Source of the DNA: Taklimakanibacter albus
GTDB lineage: Bacteria > Pseudomonadota > Alphaproteobacteria > Rhizobiales > Aestuariivirgaceae
Length of the DNA stretch: 64,000 nt
Assembly (NCBI RefSeq): GCF_016595235.1
Contig: NZ_JAENHL010000006.1
Coordinates: 992,001 to 1,056,000 of the forward strand
Reading direction: 5' to 3'
Under the pieces are notes generated by a model. That model was not told the origin of the DNA. It worked only from the letters and a program-made list of their open reading frames with translations, and made no database searches. Shown one piece after another: positions 10,313 to 19,927 of the stretch (positions are counted from its first letter, which is position 1; every line of letters begins with the position of its first letter). Position numbers and translations under genes: made by a program.

Positions 10313-13120
10313 ATGTTTGACGATTTTTTCGGCCTTTTGATCCTCGTGCTGGTGGTGATCTTTTTCACCCCGCTCATCCTTTCCATCGTTGCGATGAGCC
10401 GCACCGGCGACTTGAGACGCCGGCTCATGCTGCTCGAGACCAAGCTCGCCCAGTATCAGACCGATGGGGTGCAGCCCCAGCCGGCAGCGGCTGAAGCCGC
10501 GGCGCTGGAGACCCTGGCTCCCGAGGCCGAGGTCGCGGAAACGCCCGCCGCCGAACCGGCCGAAGCAGCAGCGCGCCCGGGCAGGGTCTGGGCACAGGCC
10601 AGCAAGTCTCAGGACCAACCGGACGAGAAACTGGAAACCGAAGCCGGGCCGGAAGTGGTCGAACCGGCCGAAGCAGCCGCCGCCGCGGCGCCTCCGCCAC
10701 CACAACCACCGCCACCCGCCGCACCCCGCGCGGGCATCGAGGAACGTCTCACCTCGCGCTGGCTCGTCTGGGTGGGCGCTATCGCGCTGGCGCTCGCCGG
10801 CATCTTCCTCGTCAAATATTCGATCGAGAATGCGCTGCTCACGCCGGCCATGCGCATCTCCGCCGGGCTCGTCCTCGGCGTCGCGCTGATCCTGGCCGGC
10901 GAGTGGCTGCGCCGGCGTTCCGGCGACCAGCAGATCGCCGCCCTCAAGCCCGATTATGTGCCGGGCGCTCTGGTGAGCGCCGGGCTCTTCATCTGCTTCG
11001 CCAGCATCTATGCCGCTTATGCCCTGGTCGATCTGTTGGGGCCGACGGCCACCTTCATCGGCCTGGCGGCCGTGGCGCTCGTCGCTTTCGTCCTGGCGGC
11101 GCTGCATTCGCCCATCGTCGCGATCATCGGTCTTCTCGCCGGCTTCGCGACCCCGGCGCTGGTGAGCTCGAACGATCCGAGTGCCGGAATCCTCTTCGCC
11201 TATCTCGCCTTCATCGCCGCCGCCGCTTACGCCGTGGTGATCTATCGCGGCTGGGGCTGGCTCGCTTATGGCGCCACGATCGGCGGGCTGCTGTGGACCG
11301 GCATATGGATCACCGGCCCGATGCAGGCCGGCGATCTGATGATCATCGCCGCCTTCCTCGCGGTGCTGTCGGCGGCAGCGGTCTGGCTCGCCTTGCGCCT
11401 GACGCCTGATGACGCGCCTTCGATCTGGGACGGGGCGCATCACCCCGATGGTCCCGAATTCAACGGCTGGCTGGCGGTGACGGGCGCCGTCGGCCTCTTC
11501 GCTTTCGCCGCTTTCCTCTTCCAGGCGCCGATGGTCAATCTCATGCTGGCGGTGGCGGGCGCCGTGGCGCTGGCGTTTGCCGGCCGGCGCTTCGAGCGTT
11601 TCGACGGCTTCATCGCCCATGCGTCCGCGCTGCTGTTCCTGGTGCTGGCGGCCTGGCAGCCGGAAGGCATTCTCGGCCAGTTCCTCTATGACATCGATGC
11701 CGGCATCACTGCGCCGGATGGCGCGCTGTTCGCGCCGGTGGCGAAGAGCTTCGTGCTGTCGCATCTGTTTGCCGCCGCGCTCATCACCGGGCTCGGCTAC
11801 TTCCTGCTGCGCGGCAGCCGGCGTCCGTTTATCTGGGCCGGCATCTCGCTGCTCGGCGCCTTGCTCATCCTGGCGATGGCCTATGCCAGGAGCCGCTTCT
11901 TCACCACCGATCTTCTGTGGACGATCACCGCGACGCTGTCGGCCGCCATCGCCGTGGCGCTGGCCGGCATGCTGAACAAGCTGCGCGAGGATCGGCCTTA
12001 TCGCCTGGCGCTCGGCTTCTACGCCGCCGCCGCCATTGCCGGCGTCAGCTTCGCCTTTGCTTTCGTCTTCCGCGAGGCCTGGCTCACCGTCGCTTTGGCG
12101 CTGCAGCTGCCGGCGCTCGCCTGGCTCGAGAAGAGCCTTGATCTGAAGGAGCTGCGCAAGCTGGCGCTCGTGGTGGCCTCCGTCATCCTGGTCCGCCTCG
12201 CGCTCAATCCTTATGTGCTGAGCTACGAGACCAATCACGCGCTCGGCACGCAATGGATCCTCTATGGCTATGGCATTCCGGCGCTGGCCTTCTTCGCCGC
12301 CGCCTGGATGTTCCGGCAGCGCTTCACCGATCTCACCGTCACAGTCCTCGAAAGCGGCGCCTTCGTCTTCGCGCTGCTGCTGGTGGCGCTCGAGATCCGC
12401 ATCTTCACCGAAGGGCGGATCGCGGCCGAGAATGTCAATCTCTTCGAGCTGGCGCTGCACACGCTGGTCTGGCTCGGCGCCGGCTGGTGGCGCCTTCGGG
12501 CCTACGCCGCGGCCGGGCGCGCCATCGACAAATGGTGGGCCGGCATTCTCATTGTGCTCGGCCTTCTGGGCGTCGTCTTCGGTCAGCTCTTCCTGCTCAA
12601 CCCGGTCGTCACCTATGACAGCGTCGGAGCCACGCCGATCCTCAACACGCTGATCGTCGCCTATCTGGCGCCGGCGCTGCTCGTCGGCCTCATCGCCTGG
12701 AGCCTGCCGGACCTGCCGCAGCTCAAGCAACTGCGCACCCCGCTTTCGGCGCTCGCACTGATCCTGGTGCTCACCTGGGTGACGCTTGAGACCAAGCGCT
12801 TCTTCCAAGGCCAGTTGCTCGACTTCTGGGCGCTCAGCGATGCCGAATATTATGCCTATTCGGTCGTCTGGCTGATTTCGTCCTTCATCCTGCTCGGGCT
12901 CGGCATGTGGCGGGGCGTGCCCTGGCTCAGGCACGGGGCGCTCGCCATCCTGATCCTGACCGTCTGTAAGGTATTCCTGTCCGACATGGCAGCCCTGGGA
13001 GGCCTCTACAGGGTCTTCTCGTTCCTCGGGCTTGGCCTCTGCCTGGTGCTGATTGGCTATCTATATCAGCGCTTTGTCTTCACCGGGAGGAAAGCGGAAG
13101 ATAAGCCTGCTGGGGGCTAA
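10313..13120 (+). CDS. DUF2339 family polytopic membrane protein
   Basis: A 935-residue integral membrane protein of unknown function. After one N-terminal membrane helix there is a short charged segment and a long Ala/Pro/Glu-rich linker (about residues 55-140). The conserved DUF2339 entry follows, ERLTSRWLVWVGAIALALAG, and then around two dozen predicted hydrophobic helices to the end. The family occurs widely in proteobacteria without a known role. It stands alone, 57 bases after the peptidase gene, and no operon partner is evident. The start at ATG 10313 gives the family's usual N-terminal anchor. Confidence 0.85.
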   Translation: MFDDFFGLLILVLVVIFFTPLILSIVAMSRTGDLRRRLMLLETKLAQYQTDGVQPQPAAAEAAALETLAPEAEVAETPAAEPAEAAARPGRVWAQASKSQDQPDEKLETEAGPEVVEPAEAAAAAAPPPPQPPPPAAPRAGIEERLTSRWLVWVGAIALALAGIFLVKYSIENALLTPAMRISAGLVLGVALILAGEWLRRRSGDQQIAALKPDYVPGALVSAGLFICFASIYAAYALVDLLGPTATFIGLAAVALVAFVLAALHSPIVAIIGLLAGFATPALVSSNDPSAGILFAYLAFIAAAAYAVVIYRGWGWLAYGATIGGLLWTGIWITGPMQAGDLMIIAAFLAVLSAAAVWLALRLTPDDAPSIWDGAHHPDGPEFNGWLAVTGAVGLFAFAAFLFQAPMVNLMLAVAGAVALAFAGRRFERFDGFIAHASALLFLVLAAWQPEGILGQFLYDIDAGITAPDGALFAPVAKSFVLSHLFAAALITGLGYFLLRGSRRPFIWAGISLLGALLILAMAYARSRFFTTDLLWTITATLSAAIAVALAGMLNKLREDRPYRLALGFYAAAAIAGVSFAFAFVFREAWLTVALALQLPALAWLEKSLDLKELRKLALVVASVILVRLALNPYVLSYETNHALGTQWILYGYGIPALAFFAAAWMFRQRFTDLTVTVLESGAFVFALLLVALEIRIFTEGRIAAENVNLFELALHTLVWLGAGWWRLRAYAAAGRAIDKWWAGILIVLGLLGVVFGQLFLLNPVVTYDSVGATPILNTLIVAYLAPALLVGLIAWSLPDLPQLKQLRTPLSALALILVLTWVTLETKRFFQGQLLDFWALSDAEYYAYSVVWLISSFILLGLGMWRGVPWLRHGALAILILTVCKVFLSDMAALGGLYRVFSFLGLGLCLVLIGYLYQRFVFTGRKAEDKPAGG

Positions 13121-13201
13121 TATTCCTCAATCACAAAAACTTTGCTTTGAAGTTGAGCGGCCAGCTACAACATCCGCCGTGATCTAGGGAAAACTATAAC
13201 G

Positions 13202-13209
13202 TTACGTAA
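13202..13209. promoter_or_regulatory. AT-rich palindrome TTACGTAA before the nitrilase gene
   Basis: The 116-base spacer before the nitrilase-family gene includes an AT-rich patch around 13190-13215 containing the palindrome TTACGTAA, 28 bases before the ATG. It may be part of a promoter or operator. No -35/-10 pair is clear enough to call. Confidence 0.25.
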
Positions 13210-13236
13210 TAATCACTTAGCGAGGTTTTAGCGATC

Positions 13237-14145
13237 ATGAAGCCCTTTGCCATTGCCGGCATCCAGATGCATCTGGGCCACGGCTCTAACATCGAGGCCA
13301 TGCGCCAGCGCGTCGATCTGACAATGCATCTGTTTCCCTGGGTGCAAATGGTGACATTCTCCGAGCTCGCCTGTTACGGCCCGCTCCTGCAGCATGCCCA
13401 GCCGCTTCCCGGCGCCGCCGAAGACGCCTTCCGCGACATGGCGCGCCATCACCGCATCTGGATCGTCAACGGCTCCATGTATGAGCGCCGCGACGGCGGC
13501 ATTTTCAACACCACCTCGGTCATCAATCCGGAAGGCGACGTGGTCGGCCGCTACCGCAAGATGTTCCCGTTCCTGCCGCTGGAGCAGGGGGTTCAGGCCG
13601 GCACCGAGTTCTTCACCTTCGATGTCGAAGGGGCCGGCAAGTTCGGCGTCCTCAATTGCTACGACATCTGGTTCCCCGAAACGTCGCGCCAGCTCGCCGC
13701 GATGGGCGTCGATGTCATCCTGCATCCGGTCATGACGCATACGATCGACCGCGATGTCGACATCGCCATCAGCCATGCGACCTCGGCGATGATGCAGTGC
13801 TACATTTTCGACATCAACGGTCTCGGCGCCGGCGGCAATGGCCGCTCCTGCGTCTTCGACCCGTCCGGTCGTCAGCTCTTCATGGGCGACACGACCGAGC
13901 AGATCATCCCGATCGAGATCGACATGGAGCTGGTGCGCCGCTCGCGCGAGCGCGGCATCAGGGGCCTGGGCCAGATGGCCAAGAGCTTCCGCGACCGCGC
14001 CGTGGACTTCCCGGTCTATGACCGCGAGCGTTTCGATTCGAGTTATCTCGATTCACTCGGCGCTCTCGCCACGCCGCGCCGCGTCGATGCGCCGGCGCCG
14101 CGCAATGTTCACACGCTGCCGGTCCGCCGCAGCCTGGTGAATTGA
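13237..14145 (+). CDS. Carbon-nitrogen hydrolase (nitrilase superfamily)
   Basis: Cytoplasmic amidase-type enzyme with the Glu-Lys-Cys triad of the superfamily: Glu43 in TFSELACYG, Lys108 in YRKMFPF and Cys141 in VLNCYDIWFPE. The length of 302 residues is typical for aliphatic amidase / N-carbamoyl or omega-amidase branches. The ATG is preceded by GCGAGG. It is followed convergently by the GGDEF-EAL gene after 37 bases and has no metabolic neighbour, so the substrate cannot be inferred from context. The His-rich TFSELACYG..PL region and long helix after the cysteine hint at formamidase- or amidase-like members, but that is weak. Confidence 0.87.
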   Translation: MKPFAIAGIQMHLGHGSNIEAMRQRVDLTMHLFPWVQMVTFSELACYGPLLQHAQPLPGAAEDAFRDMARHHRIWIVNGSMYERRDGGIFNTTSVINPEGDVVGRYRKMFPFLPLEQGVQAGTEFFTFDVEGAGKFGVLNCYDIWFPETSRQLAAMGVDVILHPVMTHTIDRDVDIAISHATSAMMQCYIFDINGLGAGGNGRSCVFDPSGRQLFMGDTTEQIIPIEIDMELVRRSRERGIRGLGQMAKSFRDRAVDFPVYDRERFDSSYLDSLGALATPRRVDAPAPRNVHTLPVRRSLVN

Positions 14146-14182
14146 CGCCTCAGTCCGGCGCCTTCGGCGAGAACCGTGACGG

Positions 14183-16360
14183 TCAGACGGTTTCGAGCAT
14201 CCTCGGCTTGATCTCGCCGGCCGGCATCGGCCGGTTGAAGAAGTAGCCTTGCAGGAACTCGCAGCCGGCGAGGCGCAGGAACTTGGCCTGGAACTCGTCC
14301 TCGATGCCTTCCGCCGTGACCTTGAGGCCCATCGAACGGGCGATCGCGATGGTGCCCTGGACGAGTTGCTGCACATTGGCGCTGGTGGTGATGTCGGCGC
14401 AGATCGAGCGGTCGAGCTTCAGCCGGTCGAAGGGGAAGGTGCGCAAATAGCCGATGCTCGAATAGCCGGTGCCGAAATCGTCGAGCGCGATGGTGACGCC
14501 GCGTTCCTTGAGCCGCCACATGGCGGCGAGCGCGATATCGGGCTCGACCATCAGATGGCGCTCGGTGATCTCGAGCTCGAGCTGGCTCGCCGGGAAGCCG
14601 GTATCGGCGAGCGCCTGGCCGACCATTTCGTCGAAGCGCGGATTCTTGAACTGCACCGGCGAGACATTCACCGACAGGATGAAACTGGGCCAGGCCAGAG
14701 CGTCGAGACAGGCGCGGCGCAACACATAGGCACCGAGCGTCTCGATGAGGCCACCTTCCTCGGCGAGCGAAATGAAGATGTCGGGACGGATCACACGCCC
14801 GTCGAACATGGTCCAGCGCGCCAACGCCTCGACGCCTTTCGGCTCATGCGTCGCCGAATCGACGATGAGCTGATAGGCGACGCCGATCTCCTCGGCGGCC
14901 AGCGCCTCGCGTAAATGATGGGTGAGGCTGGCACGCTCCTGCATCTTGGCGTCGATATTGGCGTCGTAATAGGCGATGCGGTTGCCACCGAGCTTCTTGG
15001 CCTCGTACATGGCGATGTCGGAACGGCGCAGCAATTCATGGATGGTCGTGTCCAGGGAGCAGCCCGCCGCGATGCCGACGCTGGTGCCGAGGCGCAGATC
15101 GCCCTTGGGCGTCTTGAGCGGCTCTCTCAGGAACTCGATGAACTGCTCGGCCACTTTGCGGCCGGTTTGCTGGGCGTCGGGACCGGTGGTGAGGAAGGCG
15201 AATTCATCGCCGCCCACGCGGGCGAGCAGCCCCTTGCCCTGGGCGATATGGCTGAAGCCCGCGGAACAACCGAGCAGGGCGCGGTCGCCGGCGAAATGGC
15301 CATGTGTGTCGTTGACGTCCTTGAAGCCGTCGAGATCGAGGAAGACGACGCACACATCGGGCTGCATGCGCAGGCTCTTCTCGTCGCCGAGCGGGGTGGC
15401 GAGAAGCGAGGCGCGGTTGGGCAGGCCGGTGAGGAAGTCATGCGTGGCGGCGTGCTCGGCCTCCTGCCGGCTGCGCATGGTGGCGCGCAGATTGCTCCAG
15501 GCGGTGATCACCACGCCCATCATGATGAGCGACAGGAGGATAAGGATCGTGGTCACCGCGGGGCTGATCATGGCGAGCGCCTCGGAGCCGCGCGCCCTGG
15601 TCGACCAGACGAGCTTGCCGATCGGAATGCCGGCGGGATCGGCGAGCGTCACGCTTTCGGTGGCGGCAGAATCGGGCGGCGCCAGCGCGAGATCGGCGAT
15701 GACGAACTCCTCGCCGAGACTCTTCACCATCGTTTCCGTCAGATGCTTGGCGATGACCAGCATCCGCTTCTGTCCGGCGGGCAGGGGCATGCCTTCCGAA
15801 AACGGCACCACCGGCCCGGCGACCGCGGCGGCGATGCCTTCCGGAGTCTTGAAGAAGCCGCTCGCCACGGCATATGTGCCGGGCGGGCCGTCGCTTTGCT
15901 TGAGAATGTGCGCGAGCGCCGGTCCGAAGAAGGCGGCCGAAGAGGTATCGAGCGTGCTGCCGCCGCGCAGCGCGAAGAGGTCCTTGCCTGTTTCGTCGAT
16001 CAGGAAGGCGGTGTCGAAGATGATTCCCGTCTCGGTCGAGTCGGTGTAGCCGCTGCGCACGAAATCGGAATTGGGAACATTGTAGAGGCCGGTCACCGCG
16101 TCATCCCAGCGCGCATAGTCCTGGTGACTGTCATGCAGCTTCCTGACGAAGGATTTGACTGCCGCCTGCGCGGTCTGGCGCGTCAGCGCCTCATCGGTGC
16201 GGTCGACCTCGTCGGCGAGATGATTGAGGGAATAGAACACGACGCCGACAGTGGCGAGCAATGCCGCGCCCGCCATGACCGCCATCCAGAATTCAATGGT
16301 TCCCTTGCGCCCGAAACGCGCCAGTACTGCGCCAAAATTCATCGCCTGACCTTGCCCCAT
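14183..16360 (-). CDS. CHASE4-GGDEF-EAL signalling protein
   Basis: Inner-membrane enzyme predicted to control cyclic di-GMP. A first membrane helix (about 22-45) is followed by a periplasmic CHASE4-type sensor with the characteristic HDSHQDYARWDDAV stretch. A second helix (about 264-286) precedes a GGDEF domain and an EAL domain. Both catalytic signatures look intact: GGDEF near residue 383 and EAL near 510 (GVEALARW), with DDFGTGYSS further on. A protein with both sites intact could make and degrade the messenger, or one domain could be regulatory. Two start codons are possible: the called one and an internal ATG six residues later (MNFGAVL). The gene lies downstream of the ATP-grasp gene on the same strand, with 62 bases between. 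Confidence 0.92.
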   Translation of the reverse strand: MGQGQAMNFGAVLARFGRKGTIEFWMAVMAGAALLATVGVVFYSLNHLADEVDRTDEALTRQTAQAAVKSFVRKLHDSHQDYARWDDAVTGLYNVPNSDFVRSGYTDSTETGIIFDTAFLIDETGKDLFALRGGSTLDTSSAAFFGPALAHILKQSDGPPGTYAVASGFFKTPEGIAAAVAGPVVPFSEGMPLPAGQKRMLVIAKHLTETMVKSLGEEFVIADLALAPPDSAATESVTLADPAGIPIGKLVWSTRARGSEALAMISPAVTTILILLSLIMMGVVITAWSNLRATMRSRQEAEHAATHDFLTGLPNRASLLATPLGDEKSLRMQPDVCVVFLDLDGFKDVNDTHGHFAGDRALLGCSAGFSHIAQGKGLLARVGGDEFAFLTTGPDAQQTGRKVAEQFIEFLREPLKTPKGDLRLGTSVGIAAGCSLDTTIHELLRRSDIAMYEAKKLGGNRIAYYDANIDAKMQERASLTHHLREALAAEEIGVAYQLIVDSATHEPKGVEALARWTMFDGRVIRPDIFISLAEEGGLIETLGAYVLRRACLDALAWPSFILSVNVSPVQFKNPRFDEMVGQALADTGFPASQLELEITERHLMVEPDIALAAMWRLKERGVTIALDDFGTGYSSIGYLRTFPFDRLKLDRSICADITTSANVQQLVQGTIAIARSMGLKVTAEGIEDEFQAKFLRLAGCEFLQGYFFNRPMPAGEIKPRMLETV

Positions 16361-16422
16361 AGCAAAGGTTACTGGCTGCCGATCACCAAAGGCTTATGAA
16401 TTTGACAGAAACTGTAGCGGCT

Positions 16423-17880
16423 TCAAAACATTTTATTAACGCTGTCCATCGGCGGCGGTGTAGGCGCCGAGCTTCCCTCCAGCGGAATGGCGTCGAAATG
16501 CTTGTAGAGCGCGCTTATCCATTGCTTGGCGCGGTCTTTCAACTTGCGGTCGTCGGTCTGCATCCGCCCGCGTGAAACGAGAATGCCCATATCGGCGCCG
16601 TGATAGCGATAGTCGCCTGCAGTATACACCCGCAAGTAGAAGGCCTCGTTCTCGCCCGAGACGAGAAACCAGTCGATCGACTTGCGCACCAGCGAGATCT
16701 CGCCATTGTCGTTCATCTGCCAGATGCCCGAGGCCGGTGCCTTGGTGATCATCTCGACCCGGTCGACCGGATATTTGATGATGAGCTGGCTCCAATTGTC
16801 GTATTCGGTCCAGCGCTTCTGCACCTGCGCCAGATCGAGCTCCCAGTCGACATCCATGAATTCCAGCATGTGGAACAGGTAGATCGGGCAGCCGCCATAG
16901 GTCGAGGTGATGAGATTGGTGAGCGGCGAGGCGCCCGACACGCGCGGATTGATCTCGCCCAGATAGACCTCTCGCGTATCGGTATCGATGAGGAAGTCCA
17001 TGCAGAAGGCGCCCTTGTAGCCGGCCTTGTAGAGCCGGTCGCCGAGCTTCTGCGCCATCCGGGTGACGGCCCGGCGTTCCTTGTCGAGGCCGCCGACGAA
17101 CACGTCATTGCCGCACCAGCCGCCCTTATAGGGGGTGACCTCGGCGAAGCCGGTGATGTCGGTCTGGAGCGGGCCGACCAGGGTGCCGTGACGGGTGGCG
17201 ATCGCCTCAACGGTGCCGGGCAGGTGATTGATGCGCCGCATGACCTTGAGCTGCTCGGCGACCAGCTTGTCTTCGTTCTTCTTCCAGTCGGCCTCGGATT
17301 TGATGAAGAAGGTGGTTCGGCCGGAATCCCCATAGGGCGTTTGGACGACCAGATCCTTGCCCAGCTTCGCCTTCATGGCGAGCTTCATGAGTTCGGCGTA
17401 ACTCTTTGCTTTACCGAGAATATTCGGTGCGCTCTTGATGCCGGCCTCATTGCCGAGCTGGGTCGTGACGATCTTCGAGTCGATATGCTTGCGCAGCTTC
17501 ACCGGCGGCAGCGCGATCTTGAGGCCGAGCTCCTTGGCGAGCTTTTCGGTCTCCTCGTCGAGCATCACCAGGATGAGGTGGCCCTTGCCGCGCTCGGCGA
17601 TCCGGGCCCGGACCTCCTTGTGGCGCAGGAGGTAATTGTTCACGTCCTCGATGGAGCGGAACTCGTGCGGCCCGTGCTCGCGCGGCACCGTGATCTTGGG
17701 GTGGGTGGCGTCAAAACTGTCGAAGAAGTTGATGTATTCGAATTTGTTGATCCAGCGCCCGAGCCCCAGGAGATTATAGGGGGTGGGGGATAGGAAATAG
17801 ATCGGCGTCTGGTTATGTCGGAAAAATTTGTAGATATCTGAAAGACTTGTGAGCTTCTGCCGCTTGCCCCGTGGTGCCAT
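16423..17880 (-). CDS. ATP-grasp domain protein of unknown substrate
   Basis: A 485-residue protein with an ATP-grasp fold suggested by the lysine-containing VVQTPYGDSGRTTFFI loop, the GAFCMDFLID strand and the metal-binding LGEINPRVSGAS motif, all in the usual order of biotin carboxylase / carboxylate-amine ligase relatives. No biotin carboxyl carrier or carboxyltransferase gene is nearby. The start chosen is the ATG at 17880 because GGAGGGG sits about six bases before it; an in-frame start 14 residues upstream has no such site. The gene diverges from rpsB. It probably ligates an unknown carboxylate to an amine or thiol; I cannot name the product. Confidence 0.72.
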   Translation of the reverse strand: MAPRGKRQKLTSLSDIYKFFRHNQTPIYFLSPTPYNLLGLGRWINKFEYINFFDSFDATHPKITVPREHGPHEFRSIEDVNNYLLRHKEVRARIAERGKGHLILVMLDEETEKLAKELGLKIALPPVKLRKHIDSKIVTTQLGNEAGIKSAPNILGKAKSYAELMKLAMKAKLGKDLVVQTPYGDSGRTTFFIKSEADWKKNEDKLVAEQLKVMRRINHLPGTVEAIATRHGTLVGPLQTDITGFAEVTPYKGGWCGNDVFVGGLDKERRAVTRMAQKLGDRLYKAGYKGAFCMDFLIDTDTREVYLGEINPRVSGASPLTNLITSTYGGCPIYLFHMLEFMDVDWELDLAQVQKRWTEYDNWSQLIIKYPVDRVEMITKAPASGIWQMNDNGEISLVRKSIDWFLVSGENEAFYLRVYTAGDYRYHGADMGILVSRGRMQTDDRKLKDRAKQWISALYKHFDAIPLEGSSAPTPPPMDSVNKMF

Positions 17881-18001
17881 ATGTCCCCTCCAACCCAGGC
17901 TTGTGACGCCTTGTTCCCGCAAGACTACGCAAAAATGTTACGGTAGGCCAAGGGGGCATTTGGGCTAATGGCCGGGAAGGGGCGGCAGCCCATCAAATGG
18001 C

Positions 18002-18030
18002 TTGTGTTTCGGGGCCTTCCTGCCTATAAC
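18002..18030 (+). promoter_or_regulatory. Candidate sigma-70 promoter of rpsB-tsf
   Basis: TTGTGT at 18002-18007 and TATAAC at 18025-18030 are separated by 17 bases, a good match to a housekeeping promoter. It predicts a transcription start near 18037 and a leader of about 130 bases before rpsB. Confidence 0.55.
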
Positions 18031-18057
18031 GCGCCCCGTTAACTCACACGCGGATGC

Positions 18058-18124
18058 GGGATGAGCACATGGGAGCTTCGGTTCCCCACATAGTGTTTCA
18101 TCCCTCCGGTGCCGGATAATCCGG
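18058..18124 (+). promoter_or_regulatory. Structured rpsB mRNA leader (candidate S2 autoregulatory element)
   Basis: Three nested or adjacent stems can be drawn by eye. GGGATGA (18058-18064) pairs with TCATCCC (18098-18104). Inside it, TGGGAGC/GTTCCCCA (18070-18088) closes a UUCG tetraloop. Downstream, CCGGA/TCCGG (18112-18124) forms a small hairpin 43 bases before the rpsB ATG. Feedback control of rpsB by S2 through its leader is established in other bacteria; whether this structure belongs to a described RNA family is not known to me. Confidence 0.45.
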
Positions 18125-18166
18125 TCACATCATCCGCGGCGGATCAACCGGAAAAGGATATAAAGC

Positions 18167-18931
18167 ATGGCTCTGCCAGAATTCACCATGCGCCAGCTCC
18201 TCGAAGCGGGCGTTCACTTCGGCCACCAGACCCACCGCTGGAACCCCAAGATGAAGGGGTACATCTACGGTGCGCGCAATGGCATTCACATCATCGACCT
18301 CGCCCACACCGTGCCGTTGCTGCACCAGGCGCTGCTCGCCGTCGCCGACACGATTTCGCGTGGCGGTCGCGTGCTGTTCGTCGGCACCAAGCGCGCCGCC
18401 CAGGATTCGATCGCGGACGCGGCGAAGAAGTCGGCCCAGTACTACATCAATTCGCGCTGGCTCGGCGGCACGCTGACCAACTGGAAGACCATCTCCAACT
18501 CGATCAAGCGCCTGCGCCAGCTCGAGGAGACGGTGTCGAAGGAAGGCCAGGGCCTCACCAAGCGCGAGCTCCTGACGCTGACGCGTGAAAAGGACAAGCT
18601 CGAGCAGGCGCTCGGCGGCATCAAGGACATGGGCGGCACGCCCGACATCCTGTTCGTCATCGACACCAACAAGGAGCAGCTGGCGATCAAGGAAGCCAAC
18701 CGTCTCGGCATCCCGGTCGTCGCCATTCTCGACACCAATTGCGATCCGGCGGGCGTCACCTATCCGATCCCGGGCAATGACGATGCCGGCCGCGCCATCA
18801 CGCTGTATTGCGACCTGATCAGCCGCGCGTGCATCGAGGGCATCTCGCAGGGCCAGCGCGGCAGCGGTCATGACATCGGCGAAAGCGAAAACCCGCAGAA
18901 CGAAGAACTGCCGGAACCCGCTCACGTCTGA
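18167..18931 (+). CDS. rpsB: 30S ribosomal protein S2
   Basis: Structural protein of the small ribosomal subunit, needed for binding of S1 and translation initiation. The family N-terminus is clear ([26 protein letters not shown]), as are the later [21 protein letters not shown] and DTNCDP segments. The 254 residues fit the short alphaproteobacterial form. The ATG has AAAGGA upstream. It is followed by tsf after 63 bases, the near-universal rpsB-tsf order, and preceded by a promoter and structured leader. The C-terminal tail after about residue 225 is polar and variable, as usual. Confidence 0.98.
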   Translation: MALPEFTMRQLLEAGVHFGHQTHRWNPKMKGYIYGARNGIHIIDLAHTVPLLHQALLAVADTISRGGRVLFVGTKRAAQDSIADAAKKSAQYYINSRWLGGTLTNWKTISNSIKRLRQLEETVSKEGQGLTKRELLTLTREKDKLEQALGGIKDMGGTPDILFVIDTNKEQLAIKEANRLGIPVVAILDTNCDPAGVTYPIPGNDDAGRAITLYCDLISRACIEGISQGQRGSGHDIGESENPQNEELPEPAHV

Positions 18932-18994
18932 TCACTGATCCAGGGAGTCCGCGCGAAAGCTTTGCGGACTCCCGCTTAATCCACGAGGATAATT

Positions 18995-19921
18995 ATGGCT
19001 GACATCACCGCAGCAATGGTGAAGGACCTGCGCGAAAAGACCGGCGTGGGCATGATGGACTGCAAGGCCGCACTCGCCGCCACCAATGGCGACATGGATG
19101 CCGCCGTCGATTGGCTGCGCGCCAAGGGCCTCGCCAAGGCGGCCAAGAAGTCGACCCGCGTCGCGGCCGAAGGCCTGATCGGCGTCGCCGTCGAGGGCAA
19201 GACCGGCGCGCTCGTCGAAGTCAATTCCGAGACCGACTTCGTCGCCCGCAACGACAAGTTCCAGGCGATGGTCGCCGATATCGCCAAGCTCGCCCTCACG
19301 GCCGGCGGCGATACCGAGAAGCTCAAAACCGCGCATTATCCGGGCTCCAAGCACGCGGTCGCCGAATATGTGGCCGAGATGGTCGCCTCGATCGGCGAGA
19401 ACATGACCGTGCGCCGCACCGCCGTGGTCTCCGTCACCGACGGCGTCATCGGCAGCTACATGCACAACCAGATCGCGCCGGGCCTCGGCAAGATCGGTGT
19501 GATCGTGGCGCTCGAATCGACCGGTAAGAAGGACGAGCTCGCGCAATTCGGCAAGGAACTGGCAATGCACATTGCGGCGACCAATCCGGTCGCCCTTGAC
19601 CTCGCCGGCGTGCCGAAAGAGACGCTCGAGCGCGAGAAGGCCATTCTCGCCGAGAAGAATGCCGGCAAGCCCGAGAAGGTGCTCGAGAAGATCATGGAGA
19701 GCGGTCTCAAGTCCTATGCCAAGGAGAACACCCTCCTGGAGCAGGCTTCCGTCCATGGCGATCATGCCGGCAAGTCGATCAGCCAGCTTCTGGCCGAGCT
19801 CGGCAACAAGGCCGGCGCCCCCGTCAAGCTCAACGCCTATGTGCGCATGCAGCTCGGCGAAGGCATCGAGAAGAAGGAAGACGATTTCGCCGCCGAAGTC
19901 GCCAAGGCGGCAGCGGTCTGA
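18995..19921 (+). CDS. tsf: Elongation factor Ts
   Basis: Guanine nucleotide exchange factor for EF-Tu. The N-terminal UBA-like module ([20 protein letters not shown]) and the TDFVARND core motif that contacts EF-Tu are both present. The length of 308 residues is normal. A GAGG ribosome site precedes the ATG. It shares the rpsB transcript. Unusually, the following gene on this strand (pyrH) is about 680 bases away because a small gene on the opposite strand (19928-20509) is inserted, ending six bases after the tsf stop. Confidence 0.98.
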   Translation: MADITAAMVKDLREKTGVGMMDCKAALAATNGDMDAAVDWLRAKGLAKAAKKSTRVAAEGLIGVAVEGKTGALVEVNSETDFVARNDKFQAMVADIAKLALTAGGDTEKLKTAHYPGSKHAVAEYVAEMVASIGENMTVRRTAVVSVTDGVIGSYMHNQIAPGLGKIGVIVALESTGKKDELAQFGKELAMHIAATNPVALDLAGVPKETLEREKAILAEKNAGKPEKVLEKIMESGLKSYAKENTLLEQASVHGDHAGKSISQLLAELGNKAGAPVKLNAYVRMQLGEGIEKKEDDFAAEVAKAAAV

Positions 19922-19927
19922 TCAAGA

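Noticed and set aside
10277-12934. Open frame of about 885 codons antisense to the DUF2339 gene
   Set aside because: Arg/Glu/Asp/His-rich composition without any motif; it mirrors the codon-position bias of a high-GC gene on the other strand.
14915-16399. Open frame antisense to the GGDEF-EAL gene
   Set aside because: No motif and implausible composition; the minus-strand gene is clear.
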